A stretch of 64,000 nt of DNA from Monarcha castaneiventris obscurior (lineage: Eukaryota > Chordata > Aves > Passeriformes > Monarchidae). The stretch covers positions 18,002,210 through 18,066,209 of the forward strand of contig JAMPIT010000884.1 in NCBI GenBank assembly GCA_026261815.1. The letters run 5' to 3'. Position numbers and translations under genes: made by a program. The notes under the pieces are model-generated. The model saw only the letters and a list, made by a program, of their open reading frames with translations. It did no database searches and had not been told where the DNA came from. The number at the start of each line of letters is the position of its first letter. Positions within the stretch are counted from its first letter, which is position 1. Positions 14,906 through 28,700 of the stretch are shown piece after piece.

Positions 14906-16357
14906 CCAGTGTTTGCATCTATGAACGTTTTTGTCAACAGACTTTGTCAACAGACTCTGGGAGACTGTAGCACTGATCACCCTCAGGGCCCCTGGTGAGG
15001 ATTAAATTTGTCTCTGCAAAATGGGCTGAGAAGTGGATGAGAGCAAACCCCATGGCAGTCCTGTTTTCTGTACTGGCTGAGGGCAGATGCTGAGGGAAGA
15101 GGATAAAACCAGGAAAAGTAGGGAGTGTTATTTCCTTGGAAGAGTCCCTCAACCTCCAACAACTTCCAGCTCAGGGTTTTGCAGAATTGCAGCAGTAGCT
15201 CCTGGTGATTTTTCCTTCTATTATTTACCCCCTTAATTTCCTTTTCTGAAGTCACAAACTCTCAGCACCCAGCATGTCCTGCATGCCTTGCTCCATTGCC
15301 GCACATTTTCTGGGATATCACCTCTTTCTCTTTTTGGACCTACCACCCACTGGTCATGGTTTAATCCCTTGCAGTTCTTGGGTCAGAAATGGTGAATATT
15401 TGTATTCTATGACACTGACACATTTATAGGCCCCTGCCAGCTACCTCTTCCACAGAACAATGGGTCCTGTTTCATTTATACTCTCTTCATGTGGAAGTTG
15501 CTCCACACTTTCAAGCAGCCTTTTGGCTCTCTTCCATGCCTTTTTCTGACTCTGCAATAGCTTCTGTGACAGGAAGGGAGAACTGCACTTATTTTTCAAG
15601 ACACAAGTGCAATATTGTTTTAGATACAGTTGTAGTAATATAACCTGCTCTTGCTCTTTTTCCAAATTGTTTTGGTGTGATGGTTATATACTTCTTAGGG
15701 CCTAAAATCAATGCAGGTATTAATTAAATTTTTTAGTCAGACTCACCCAATTAATCATCAGGACTTTGGAGTCCTGGCTGAGTGGGATTTCAGTGGTTCA
15801 CAGGCTGGCTCTAGGCACTAGTGAGCACCAGCTGAATACACCTGGGGATTACAGTACCACATGCAGCGTGGTGTACAGGGAGGAGCAGAGCAGAGCTGCA
15901 ATTCCCTTGCCAGATGTTGCAGGTGCACAGCTGTGAACACGGCAGTGTTGCTGCCGTGGTGAGGGATTAAGGCATGGGATTGCCAAGTGGAGCACATCCA
16001 TAGCAGAGGTGCCACTGCAAAGCTGTGCCTGGCTGGCTGGGCCACACAAACTCTCAGATGGCTCTGTGGCTGCTGCACTCAGTTTTGGACCCCACACCTG
16101 GGAGCTGTGGCACCTCCATTGTGCCCTCCTCCACTGTCACTCAGACAGGACAGATATTTCTCTGCCTGGACTGCTCTGTGGTGGTCACCCACAACCTGTG
16201 GTTTTGCTGCATGCCTTCTGGTCCCAGAGCTCTTCCTGCAGAGCCTTGGGATGAGAAGCAGATAAGATGAGGGTTGAGGGATTTGTTATGTACTGGTAAC
16301 AACCAAGTCTGACACATCACATTGATGTAACACCTTCCTTCTCTCCTTTCTCACCAG

Positions 16358-16463
16358 GAGCTTTACCCAGTGCTTCCCATCTTGTCTTCACGAGGCCAGG
16401 GCAGAAACTGCCTTTCCTACTCCTCCAGTCCCTCAGCAGGAGTGGACATACATCTGAGTCACC
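16358..16463 (+). other. SLC6A1-like: 5' UTR part of the first coding exon, SLC6A1-like
   Basis: A pyrimidine-rich tract ending TTCTCACCAG at 16357 is a good 3' splice site, so the exon with the start codon probably begins at 16358 and at least one non-coding exon lies upstream. There is no ATG between 16358 and the start at 16464. A second possible acceptor (TTTACCCAG) lies about 13 bases downstream. The upstream exon and promoter were not identified. Confidence 0.55.
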
Positions 16464-16704
16464 ATGGGCAAGATGGACAACACCTCCGTGGAGCTGAATT
16501 CTCCCTCCGAGGTGAAGCAGGCAGCCCTGGAGGAGCCGGAGCCCATCAGCCCTGAGGTCGTGAGCACCAAGAAGAAGAAGAAGGAGATCCCAGACAGAGG
16601 TTCCTGGAAGGGGAAATTTGACTTCTTGCTGTCCTGTGTGGGCTATGCTATTGGTCTGGGCAACGTCTGGCGCTTCCCTTATCTCTGCGGCAAGAATGGA
16701 GGAG
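16464..16704 (+). CDS. SLC6A1-like: SLC6A1-like coding exon 1: N-terminal tail and TM1
   Basis: Codes residues 1-80 plus one base. The start lies in a strong Kozak context (CACCATGG); a second in-frame Met is at codon 4. The cytosolic tail is acidic, then has a five-lysine run (36-40), then PDRGSW, keeping the Arg (R45) and Trp (W48) that matter for the inner gate in GAT-1 (R44, W47). TM1 follows with G60, Y61, A62, I63 and N67 of the sodium and GABA sites. The donor is GTGAGA at 16705. The tail before PDR does not resemble human GAT-1, whereas the stretch after it does. Confidence 0.95.
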
Positions 16705-19700
16705 GTGAGAGAAATGCTCAGTGAGCAGCCTTGTCCCCAAGCAGGTTTTGGTTCGGTGTGGGTCTGGGCAAATGGGGGGTCCTCCAGCTGAGAGCTCTCT
16801 CACATGGTGGGAGTTATTAAGTTGTCTGGAGACAAGTTTCCATGACCTGTGGGCTTTACTAGCGAGTGCAGGCTGGGAAGAAGCAGTCCAAAGAAGTAAA
16901 ACAATCAGCTTGAGTTCTGTCACACTTCTGCTGTCCAAATTTGCAGGGCTACAAAAAAGAAAAATCACCAAGTGGGACCTCATTTATTTACAGGGAGGGC
17001 TATGCACAAGTAGACACCCAGTTGGATTCCTGAGTACCTCCAGAGAAACCAGTTTGCATCTGTTAAAGGTGGGGCTCTCCTCAGTCTCAAGGGAATTCTC
17101 CCTGCTCAGCAACACAATTTCTGCACATCTTGGATCAAGTCAGAAAACACACTTCTGTGCCTCAGCTCCCCTCTAAAGCGCTATTTCTTCAGCCTTGTCA
17201 GGCACATGCTTTTGTGGAGGGGAGTATGGGCTGGTGTCAGTAGAGCAGAGGCTCGCTCTTCTCACTCCATGCCCAGCTCTCCCATTGCTTGTGCCTGTTA
17301 CGAAAACTTCCTTCCTTCTCCCCTTTGAAGAGCTGCTCACTTCCCTGAACCCTTTTACAGACTTCCCACACAGGTCCAAACCCCCTTTCCTCACCTCTAA
17401 GGCTGTATATATAATTTTAGTTTTGCCTGCTAGTGTTCCCACCCTGCTCTTTGCTTCCCTCTTAGCTCTTCCCAGCCTGGAGTCCCCATCCCAAGTGCCA
17501 CATTCATTGATGCTGCTCTGAGGGTCTCTTCTCATGTTTCTTCTCCATGTCTTTTTTATTTTCCTTTTGCCTTTGGCTCTCATGACTTCTCATATCACCA
17601 GCCCACTTCTGCTGTCTGTGTCACAGGTGTGGTATAGGATGCTTTTCTCCTCCAAACCTTGAAAGAGGAGAAGGGTCTTGTTCCCTGAAGCAATGTCCGT
17701 TTAACTTCATGGCATGTAAGGGTATCTAGGCCCTTTCTCTGAAGTGTGTGGAGTGAGTCCCAGCAGGAGACCAGAAAGTTTGCAAATTTGACAAGAAGAT
17801 TTCTAACTGAGTATGTTGTTTTCATAGAATTGTAGAATCATAGGATGGTCTGGGTTGGAAGAGACCTTAAAGATCATCCTGTTCCAAACCCACTGCCAAG
17901 GGCAGGGACACCTTTCACTAGACCAGGTTGCTCAAAGCCACATCCAACCCGGCCTTGAACGCTTTCAGGGGTGGGGCATCCCAGCTTCTTTGAGTTTTGT
18001 GGAAAGGTGGAAATGTGCAGCCGAGCTGAGTGAGGTTTATGGGATCATCAGGCCTGCCGCGGGGAGCCTGTGCCACCAATGCCAGAGCCACGGTGCAGGT
18101 TTGTCGTCTTTGTCTAGCCCCACTCTGACTGCTAGCTCTCCTCATGGCACATTTCCCCTGTGGCTAGGTCCCAGCACTGCTTGTTAGCCAGCATCTGCCC
18201 CGTGGCTGCTGCGTCACCTCAAGTCTCACACCGGCTCTGTGCTGCCCGTGGCTGTCTCCTCACACACAAAGGTGCAGATGACAATGCCTATAATTAGATG
18301 AGAGGTGTTGTGAAGCTAAAATCGATCCTACATAGAAAGTCAGCTGAGAACCTAGGAAAGAGGGTGCTGTAGAGGTGTGGAGCACTATTATTAGCACTAG
18401 CAATGGCACACGGGGTGATCTGTGCTGGAGCAGCCGGCTGTGAGCAGAAACGCCGGGCAGGTGAAATGCGGGCATCGGTGCCTGCCTGCTCCCAAACCCT
18501 GCCTCCCCTGCCGCTTCGTGGCAGCCCGGACGGCTCCGTCCCGCGGCCCTGCCGGCGGTGGCTCCCGCAGCGCCGAGCGGCGACCGGGCCGGTCCGGGCG
18601 GCAGTGCTGATGCTCGGCAGAGTCCCCGGGAGCCGGGGCGCTCGGGAGAGTCACAGGGAGCCGGGGCGCTCGGGAGCCGGATCGCTCGGCAGAGTCACCG
18701 GGAGCCGGGGCGCTCGGCACAGTCCCCGGGAGCCGGAGCGCTCGGCAGCGCCTTGGCAAGCGGGCGGGCACCACCGCGGCTCTGCCCCGACGGAGGCGCC
18801 TCCGGAGCACGGCAGACTGGGGGCGGAACTCTAATTTTGGCGTCCTGCGTGTGCGCTGCTCGGCGCGCGGTCGTGTGGGCTGCTTCCATTACGCACAGGC
18901 AAATTGAACTGAATGGAAATATTGTCGTCTCACTTACCGCTGTCACATTGCATCGGCTCACGGCTGGTTTGCTCGGCACAGGGAGCCCAGGGCACGGCAG
19001 CCCAGCGCTCGGCCCATCCGCTGCGGGGAGCAGGCTTCTCCCAAAGTGATGCCTGGGCTCCCTGCTGGCCCTGCGCGCAGCTGGATGTGCCCAGCTGTGC
19101 CCATGGCTCCGGCCTCTACGCCGATCTCTAACCTCATACAGTCCCTCTCATCTCAACAGGATTGCACTGGGCTCCAAATTCGCTCTAAATGCAGCTCAGT
19201 ACGTGCTAAAAATTGCCTGTGAGATCCTAAGCTTGAACAACTTGAGAGAAAAACAATTCTTTAAATAAGCATCATGCACTCCTCCTTTGCGCAGTGAGAC
19301 TCGAAGCAACGGCGTGTAACAGCTTGTAATGCTCAATTTGTGATTCGTGGGCAGTGTTCCCTGTTTTAAGGATTAATTGTTATTCTCTGCTGTACGACGT
19401 TAGGAGCAGGCAGATTTGGGGCTGCACAGTGAGTGCCAGGCACTGCTGATCCTTCCTTGCCTCCAAGGGCCAATGCTCTGAGCAGGAGCAGCATCATCAC
19501 CCCTTGACACCCATTAATCTGGAGACAAGCTGGGACTTTCACAAGGTCACACACAACCGTATTTTGCACAGGCCTGCAGAACTGATTTCCCATCTGCCCC
19601 AGGTCCATGCCTGCCTGGGGACCTGGCCCTCCAGAGTGACAGTGTCATTGCCAATAGCCCTCAGCTCAAGGAGGTGGTCTGGTTTGTAGATTTTCCACTG

Positions 19701-22700
19701 TTCTTGAGTATCTTTGTCAAGCCAGGATAAAGGTCTTGTGTCCAAAAGTTTGTTCGGTGGGTTTTTTTCCCCAACAATCTAATAAGGTCTTTTACCTACA
19801 AACCTTCCTGACCTGCTGTAGGTGAGAAATGCAGGATCATCAGGGCTGCAGCCAAATTTCATTAACTGCTTGCACAGAAGCGAGGAAGAGACTTGCCCTG
19901 CTGCTAAGCTCAGCCTCCCAACTCCACAGCAGCAGGGTGGCAGCTGCTGTGTCCCCGGAGCAGACACTGGCTCCCCGCAGGGCTCCCAGGGGGCTGGGCC
20001 CTGCAGGCTGTGCTGTCTAGCGAGCGCACAGAGGAGGCTGCTGAGCAGGCACAGCGATGCCCAAAGCTGTTCTCTCCTCTGCGCCAGGCTGCTGGTGAAG
20101 CCAAGAGCCTGTGCTTCCACGGCAGCTTGTGAATCAGGCTCATGGTCACCAAGCTGCTGGCACGGACAGTGTTTCCTCCCCACCACCCACTGCCAGCTCC
20201 TCTTGCATGCTGCCTCCCATGCACTCCCATGCCGGTGCTGGCACCTGCCTCTCCCAGCTGGGTTCAGCTCCCTGCTTGGCAGGCACATGTCCCCAGCTGG
20301 ATGTCCCCTGAGCCAGCATCCCTGGCTGTGCCTGGCTGCTTCCCTGCCCTTGGAGAGCAGCTGCTGGAGCCGGGCTCTGCCGGGTGCAAGCTGGGCCACA
20401 GCTCTCCAGAGTGGCTTTGCTTGCTGGCTCCATGTTTGCTTCCCATGAGTATCTGGAGAAGACTCAGACTGACAGCTCAGCCCTACGGCTAGTGCAGGAA
20501 TCAATGCTGTCCTGAGCATGGCCAGCTTCTTCTGGGCAAACTGAGTGTCCTCTCTCTGCCCTCGGCCAGCATCTTCTGCAAAAGTTTGTCCTCCTCAGAA
20601 ATGATGGCATGCTCCAGTACATGCATGAGAAAGGTAAAAAATGAGCTTTGTCCCAAGTCCTAGAAGTCAGGATGACCTGAACTTGTACAGCCTTCTGATC
20701 ATATGGCAAGGCTCTTCTGTTCTAATTGCTCTTCTAAAAACTGTGTGGCAGTAATATCTCTAGTGAATGGGTGTTCTACCTCCTTTCTAGTGATGAGATG
20801 ATTTCCATAGGGCCACGGAGAAGAATAATATTTTCACTAGGAATTCTAAGGGTAAAATGTCGCAGTGTCGGACACGAACACGCGGATTCAAACAGCAGGT
20901 AGACAGCAGGTCAGACCCGAGCAGAGCCCCAAAAAAGGGGCTGCCCACCTTTATTATCACACTTTTATACCTCTTCTAAAACAATCATACATTGGTGGAT
21001 GAGGTTAACACCTCTAGCATTTTACAGGACAGGAACACAGTCTATCACCTTTCTCCGCCTTGGAGAAAGGAATGATCAACAAAGTAAAAGTTCAGGAAAC
21101 ATCCGTAGCCGGTTAGAAAAACAAGAGCTATGTTTATAGAAAGAGCATGAGAACTTCTACTACAAAAGTAAAAACATGGAACACTGTGAAAACCAGGGCG
21201 ACAGTAAAACCTAAAACACAGGTGGGGCGGTATATAGCGCTGTTACTAGAGCCAATACAGTCTTGGTCACAGTTTTCTTAAAAGACTGAAATAGCTATAA
21301 ACAAATAAAGCAGTGGCCAGTGCCAGATATTCCTGTGCACTGTACCCCCAAGAGGAAGAAGAAGAAGAATTGAAAGCTTCTGCAGGTAAGATAGAAAGCA
21401 ACAACAAGTTAGCAATGTCAGTGTCCAAGCTTTTGGGTTTGTTGTCAGACTGGGTTTAGCACTTTCTAAACAGCCAACAACAAAGTGACCTGGCATTGCA
21501 CAGCTAGTGATGTCAGTGTTTGTGTACATGGTACATATATACCCACAGTGATAAGGGGAAGGCAGTGGTGACCTCAGTGAACTCACCAAACACACCAGCT
21601 CCAGCTGCAAACTGTCACCTCTGGGAGAGGCTGCTCCTCATCACACGGGTGCTGCGGAGCAAGAAACTGCACTTGGAGGCATTTCCTTCTTGCTCAAAGT
21701 GGAAACTGCCTGATAACATTGCTCCTTCTTTCAGGGGCCTTCCTTATTCCTTATTTCCTGACGCTGGTGTTTGCTGGGATTCCTCTCTTCCTGCTGGAAA
21801 CTGCTCTGGGCCAGTATACCTCTGTTGGTGGACTGGGAGTCTGGAGATTAGCACCCATGTTCAAAGGTACTGTGCTGTGTGTTTGGGACAGCAATGGCAC
21901 ATAACTACACACAAAACCCCACTGATGGTTTGGGGGCAAATCAGCGAATCCCTGGGGACTGGGATGGGGTGACAGGTGAGGGGAGGGGTTTTCCCCTCTG
22001 TCTTTGTCAAGCTGTCCTTGACCTCGATGTCTGCAGTCACTGTGCTCCGTTCAAGCAGCTTTGTGTGGTGACAAGGGACTTAATGAGCAGTATGGACTGT
22101 GATGGAGGGGCTCTGGTTGCATAAAACCCTTTGTTTTCCCAAGCCTCCCCACGTATGCTTATTTTAATTGCATGGCAATGCAAGTTGTTGCCATGTTTGG
22201 AGTGACTGTTTTCTAGAAGCCAGTGGTGATTTAGAAATGCCTTAGATGTGGGTAAGTGCAATTCTGCCGGGGAAGTGACAAGACGTTGTTCTCATGGAGC
22301 TCTGTCCATAAAGTACTGGTAGCACACTGAAAGGCAGCGCTGTTCCCCCAGTGGAAATGGGTGGGTGAGAGGGGTGAGAGAATGAGCCTCCCTTGCTGAG
22401 CAGCTCACAGTGCAACCATAGCACACTCTGATGGGCTGATTCCCTTTCTCTGGTTTCCAAAAGAAACTTGCTGTGGTGCCCATTAACTCCCTTGGGTACT
22501 GGAGACTTGGGCTGATGCTGCTCTCTGCCTTCATTTGCAGGCGTGGGACTGGCAGCTATGGTTCTGTCCTTCTGGCTGAACATCTACTACATTGTCATCA
22601 TTGCCTGGGCTCTCTACTATCTCTTCAACTCTTTCACTGCGGTGAGTCACGGGCATGTCTGCAGCATGGCCCTGGCTGTGGTCTGGGTCCTCACTCCTTT

Positions 22701-25700
22701 ATGGGCAGTGATTTGTTTATGCCCCAAAGCAGGCACCAGCTGCTTGCCATTTGTGCAAAGAGCCCTTGTCAGCATCCTGCTGAACCCTCCCTCAAGAGGT
22801 TCATCAGCCCTGGAGGCAGTTTTGTAGTGCTGACGGGTAGTGATGCTTGTCCTCTGGAGGGGATGGTCCCATCCCCTCTACAGGAATTGTTCCCCGCTCT
22901 CATCAGTCTCTAAAACTCACCCTGTGTTTCTGTTTTATTTCTAGGGCTGCTCGAATCTGAGCTGCACATTTCCAGAGCTGGTTTTGTCAGATTTTGTCAC
23001 ATCATGGTCTTATTTCTCAGGACTTACTCCTTATCTTAATTAGTTCTTATTCACTCCTCTCTTGATAAATGATACCCAAAGGATTTTTTTCTGCTGGGAA
23101 AATGATTCAGAAAGTATCTAGACATCTGTTCGTAACTGTCTCTTAGTGTGTGCTTTGGTGTTATGGTTTATAGTGGGTTCCTCTTCCACAGCAGGGTCTT
23201 CTACCATGCAAGGTTTGAATCACACCCCATAATAACTTCTCGGTACATGAATTATTTATTTCAGCCCAGAAACTGGTAAGAGTTTCCTTAACGGTTTCTC
23301 TCTGAGCAACCTGCAGCATCAAAGACATCAACCCCATGGTTCAAATGGGATCTTTTTGAATGTCATTTAGGTATAACCCTGAAATGCTATAGTGGACACT
23401 GTACATCCAGTTTTACTTTTTGTTTCAGCAAAGATTTCCAGTATCTATCAAGACTTTTGCTGAATTATTCTGTTTGGCATTCCCACCTGTGCTTCTACCA
23501 CCAATACTACCTATCACTGTAGACTCCTGGATCTAGAACAAAATTATTGGCTGTGGGTGATTGGATGCACCCTCAGGGGATTCCCAAATAAACAGCGGTC
23601 CCCCCCAAAGGAACCCATCCCAGCTACAGCCTGGGCAGGATGAGGCTTTGGTACATTCAGGTGTCACAGACCCAGCTGGTGACAGTGTTTGTATGTACAT
23701 AGGCAGATCCAGGTGTTTGGCTCAAGACCTTTTCTTTTACCAGAGGTAATTCCAAACTCCCAAAAGGACCCAGGGTGCAAATGAAAAAGCTAGGCTGACG
23801 TCTGTTCCATGTCCCTCTTAAATTTGACTAAGAGTATTGTGAACTATAATAGGAGCCCAGCCTGCCTTCTGCAGTTTCTGTCCTCTGAAATTCAGAGGAA
23901 ATGGAGCAGCAACAAACTGCCCCCAGCCTGCCCCTCCTTGTGAGAGCTGCGTAGCGTCTCTAATGTGCAGCCATTGAAGAGATGCTGTGCAGCGCTGCCC
24001 GAGCCATTGCCTTTGCTTCAGTGCAGTTAGCAAGTCCTCAGTGAAATCACCGGGTGGGTGCAGTGGCCTGGGTGGCCACTGGAATGTCACACCCGCCCCT
24101 GCAATAGGCACCGTTCTGCCAGGATACCGCGTTTAAGGTGTCGTCTGCTGCAGTGAACTGATTTAGATGGAGCAGCGAAGGCAGCACTTAAAGGCACTGG
24201 TGCCACAAGGCACTTAAAACACAGATAGTATTTTTGAAGAGGTCTGTGTTCGTGGATGGATAGGGATGGATACAAATGTCTTCTTAAAGCTTCCTTGAGC
24301 TGGAGTCTCAGGTCTTATCTGCAGAGGGAAATCACCCAGAATAGCTGCTCTGCATTTATCTTCATGGACTGGAGATAGCTGCACATGGAGACATATCTGA
24401 GCTGCTGTCCTTGGGCTGGCTCAGCCGTGGCACTACACGGCCTGGGTGATTTGCCCTGCACACTCACACGGCCCCTGACACTGCTGTTCACTGCCTGCAG
24501 TGCCAGAGCTGATTGCACTGAGTCTGTAGCATTGTGCTGCCGTCACACTGCTACCCGCAGTGTAAACATCTCCCGGGAGCCCCTTTGTGCTGCTTATAAT
24601 CAGGGCAGTGGACAGCATGAAACAGCTACTGAGCTTTAAATTTACTCCTGTGCTTGTGTTGTAAGTCTGTTTGTATACCCATTGTCTCCATTCTCAGGGC
24701 TGTGTGGCTTTTTGAGCATTGAAGTTGGTGTAAATGAAACATAAGAAATAAATCACTGTTTATTCTTTGTGCAGTAAATTCCAACCACTTGTTGAGTGAA
24801 GCTAGCAAAAAGCTGTAATGGTTAAAAACACAGTATCCCTTGATAGTATTTTAATTTTTAGCTACTAATTACCAACAGTTAATTGAAAGTGGCTTTCTAT
24901 TTGGGGAGTTGCTAATATTTTATTGGACCTACAATGTTGGCTTAATAACATAATGATATTTTTTCCAGGAAAATCTTTGTCCGATTTATCATATTTTGGA
25001 AAATTGTTCCATGCTTTTGGCTACAAGGGCATGCCCATCCAGTGGAGCTGCCCATTCTCTTTGCAAAAAAAATGAAGGGGTTTCAGTTTAAAAGAAGGCA
25101 GATTTCAGCTGGGAGATCTCCCATGGACGATAACCCCGCTGTCCTTGTGCCGGTGCAGGACCTGCCGTGGCAGAACTGCGGGAACGCCTGGAACACCGAC
25201 CGCTGCTTCTCCAACTACTCCCTGAACGACACCACCAACCTCACCAGCGCCGTCACCGAGTTCTGGGAGTACGTGCCCAGCCTGCCCACACCAGGTTTCT
25301 CCCCGCCGTGGTCACTGTGCCTGCCCACCAGGGCTGCTCTGTGCCTGCTGGCACTGCTCCCTGGGCAGCTTTGGCTGCCGGGCGTTACAGCAGCCTCTGG
25401 CCATGGTGGGCATGGGGTGCTCTGTGCAGCTGCAGGCCAGGTGGAGGGACAGGCAAACAGCCTCTCCACCTCTCTTCTCCTCCCTTCATCCCATCACGAT
25501 GAACCTTAGTTCTCTGTAGGCTTTTGCGGGTTCTCACGCTTGTCTGCACCTGGCCCTTCACCCCCCACCTCTGGGAGCTCCAAATCCCTCTGCCCTTGAT
25601 TGTTGGACTTCCTCCTAACACAGTGTCTCCCACCCTTAGGAGGAACATGCACCAGATGTCCGGGGGCCTGGGGGAGCCTGGCACCATCCGCTGGCCCCTG

Positions 25701-28700
25701 GCCGGCACGCTGGCCCTGGCCTGGCTGCTGGTCTACTTCTCCATCTGGAAGGGTGTGGAGTGGACGGGCAAGGTACAGTGTGAGGACTGGGTGTTTGTGC
25801 TGCCTCTCATTGCTGCATTGTCAAAATGTCCTCCAGACTCAATTTTATTTGTGTCTATAACTAAGATTACAGTGTTTAGAGGCAAAATCACAGTAGATAC
25901 TATTAAATTCCTGACATTTACATTTCACGGCTGTAAAAATTGTTGCCGTGTTTATGGTAATTTTCATTCTAAGTGTAGAGAATAGCTCTTCCCCGTACAG
26001 TCATGGGTCTGAGCACACACTCTTTTTGGGAAGAGGCATTGTCAGAAATTACCTGTATTTCCCACCTTGGGACAGCCCTTTGAGAGAGCAAAGCTTCTTG
26101 TGGTCTCCCCCTTTTGACAATCACCGTCTCTTCAATTGCCTCTGGTGGAAAAAAATCTTATCATCTCCTTTGAAAATTTCCCTGCCCTTTTGATATTGGT
26201 GGGAGACCTTCAGATGAGAAGCCCGTTGTTATTCCCTGTGCAGCGCTCCAGGCTAGCACAGCAGAAAGGTAATTGCTTCGTTTAGTGCAACGGCGGTGCC
26301 GAGATGCTGGGATGTGTTATTTAGAGCACAGCATGGTGCAGCGGGACACTATTATGAAAGGAATAATCTAGAGGAGAGATCAGAAAGAAGCACTTCAGGG
26401 GTAGGTCACCTAAGCTGTTAACTTCCCCAGTGGCTCTCAAGCAGGCTTTAGCTACACAGCCACAGCAAAGCCCTGGTGATTACTGGTGTGGGCCCTGAGA
26501 TGAGGGATGGCACATACCTGAGAGATCCTGAAACAGGGCTGAAAAGAAAGCAGTGGAATAGAGACAACTCGTCTTGCTTGATGCACTGGTCTAGAGAAAC
26601 ACCAGCTTTAGCTCTGCAAAATGAGGATGTGATGACTTAAGGGGATTACTTCTGTGGACTAAAATTATCCCTGTGCAATTCCCTTGTCTTTGGGCATTTC
26701 ATCCAGACTTTAGCATGCTACTTTTGTGATTAGTGTGTCCTTGTGTATCATTGACAGGGAGAAACCTCAGACAGCCAGAAATGTTACTAGCATGGGAATG
26801 GGAGACAGCAAATGGAAGGAAATGCTGCTGAAAGTGGCTGTGCTTGGGAGCCTGCCCCCCTCACAGGAGGACACACCAGACACAACAATACCAACAATAC
26901 CAGGAAAGCTCCTGGGCACTGGTGGGCTGATGGCTTCTCTCCCATGGGATCTTTTTCAGGTGGTGTATTTCTCGGCCACCTACCCCTACTTCATGCTTTT
27001 CATCCTCTTGTTCCGGGGAGTCACGCTGCCAGGAGCCAAGGAGGGGATCCTCTTCTACCTCACGCCTGACTTCAGGAAGCTCTCTGACTCTGAGGTTTGT
27101 AGCCTAGTGAGGAAAGCTCTTATCTCCCAGCTGTCTGCATTAGGCTTCTCCAGGCACTTCCCATGAATGTTGAAAGTACTTAAAATAACACTGGAATAAC
27201 CCCATTCAAGCAGTCATGACCCATGTGCCAGAGGCTGAGACAAAGCTGAGGGACAGGTCCTTCATGGGTGGAAATCTGTGCAGCAGCTCTGTTGTGCTCA
27301 AGCAGTGTTATCCACAGGGCAGGGGGTGTCAGAAGTTATCCTGACAAAGGGACCTCCCCTCTGGGCTGGGAATGCCTCATTTCACTGACTGTCCTAGGGC
27401 TGGTGGTTTGGCCTTGTTCTGGTGGTCCCAGAGAAAGGACGATGTGGTGGTGCTGGCATGGGGGCCTCAGAAGCAGCCCAAGCACAGCAACACACACAGC
27501 AGCAGCTTTTGGAAGTGCTTAGATGATGAGTGGTGGCCAGTAAGGTTGCCTTGGTCAGTGGAAGCACAGAGGGGACCCCAGACTCCTGCAAAGGCAAAAT
27601 TTTTTAGGAGTCACAAGACCACAAGTCACAAGACCTTTTTCAGCAGCAATGCTCCTGTGACTCCAGAGTCACCAGTCACCAGCTTTCTAAGCTTTAAGAT
27701 TTTATGGCACTGGGCCAGCTTTTCAAGCTGCCTTCTTTTGCAGCTATAAACAAGATGCATGACCCTTCATCTACCCACCTCCACACCAGGAAGCAGCTTT
27801 GATTCACACATTTTGGAGGGCTGGGGATATATGTCTGATGCTGGGCCAGGTTGCACTTTGATACACTGGACACACGGGAAGGATGCAGATCCCCTGCCTT
27901 CCAGTACATAAAGGGCCCCTACAGGAAAGCTCTGGAGGGGGGCTTTTGACAAGGACATGCAGTGATAGGACAAGGGGAATGGCTTATAACTGACAGGGAA
28001 TAGCTTCAGATTAGATATTAGCAAGAAACCCTTGACTCGGCCCTACTGCCAGGGTTCCCACAGGTCCTGGCCACCCCGCTGGGCTGTACCTCCAAGCCCA
28101 CAGCTCCACAGTCTGCACCCAGTCCCCTTGCTAGCCCTGCTCTGAGCTGCTGCAGGACATGCACCTGCAGCACGGAGTGCCCTTCTGTTGCACTCCTCTT
28201 CTGGCTCCTTGTCTGCAGGTCTGGATGGACGCAGCCACTCAGATCTTCTTCTCCTACGGCCTGGGGCTGGGCTCTCTCATTGCTCTGGGGAGCTACAACA
28301 CTTTCCACAACAACGTCTACAGGTCAGTTGTTTTTCCATCCTCCTGTGTGGCAGGGAGTGCTTGTGGATGAGGGAGGGGGTGGTGGTGAATCTGCCTGAT
28401 CTCGGCTGTCCCTGTGCTGGCAGCCTCAGAACTGTGAGCTCTGCAGAGGGGCTCCCTGCCTGCAGGACACTTAGCATGTCACCTCTGCTACCTGCCCAAG
28501 GCACAGCACCAGCTCTCCACAGGGCTTGGTCTTTTGTTTAGCCCACCCTCTGCTCTTGGTAGAGACCTGCAGATGGCTTTTTCTCTCTCTTTCTCTCTTC
28601 CAGAGACTCCATTATTGTCTGTTGCATAAACTCCACCACAAGCATATTCGCGGGATTTGTTATTTTCTCTATCATTGGCTTCATGTCACACATCACTAAG

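Larger units (their letters stand above)
1..16357. other. Non-coding region upstream of the SLC6A1-like coding exons
   Basis: I see no exon with recognisable protein similarity on either strand. The acceptor at 16357 implies that part of this stretch is intron of the transporter gene with one or more non-coding 5' exons. It contains a CR1 fragment (5517-5575), the A-rich tract at 10315, the GTTT microsatellite at 14871, a G+C-rich patch at about 7250-7650 with a strong CAGGTGAGT donor-like site at 7515-7523, and a TAAT-rich stretch at 12600-12690. Confidence 0.6.
16705..21734 (+). other. SLC6A1-like: First coding intron of the SLC6A1-like gene
   Basis: This 5.0-kb intron, the longest within the coding part, holds the CR1 fragment, the CpG island with minisatellite, a G+C-rich block at about 19900-20450 open on both strands without family similarity, and the antisense solo LTR. 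Confidence 0.9.

Noticed and set aside
18397..18834. Open frames through the CpG island on both strands
   Set aside because: Produced by the 28-bp repeat and G+C content; the translations are simple Arg/Gly/Ser/Pro repeats.
19779..20519. Long open frames of 246 codons (-) and 208 codons (+) over the same stretch
   Set aside because: Overlapping on both strands, rich in Cys, Ser, Gln and Leu as expected from GC-rich CAG/CTG-like intron sequence, and no family resemblance.
24969..25158. 5' extension of exon 4 to a strong acceptor at 24968, with an open frame leading into exon 4
   Set aside because: The extension is 190 bases, not a multiple of three, so it would break the frame from exon 3, and GAT-1 has no such insert in this loop.
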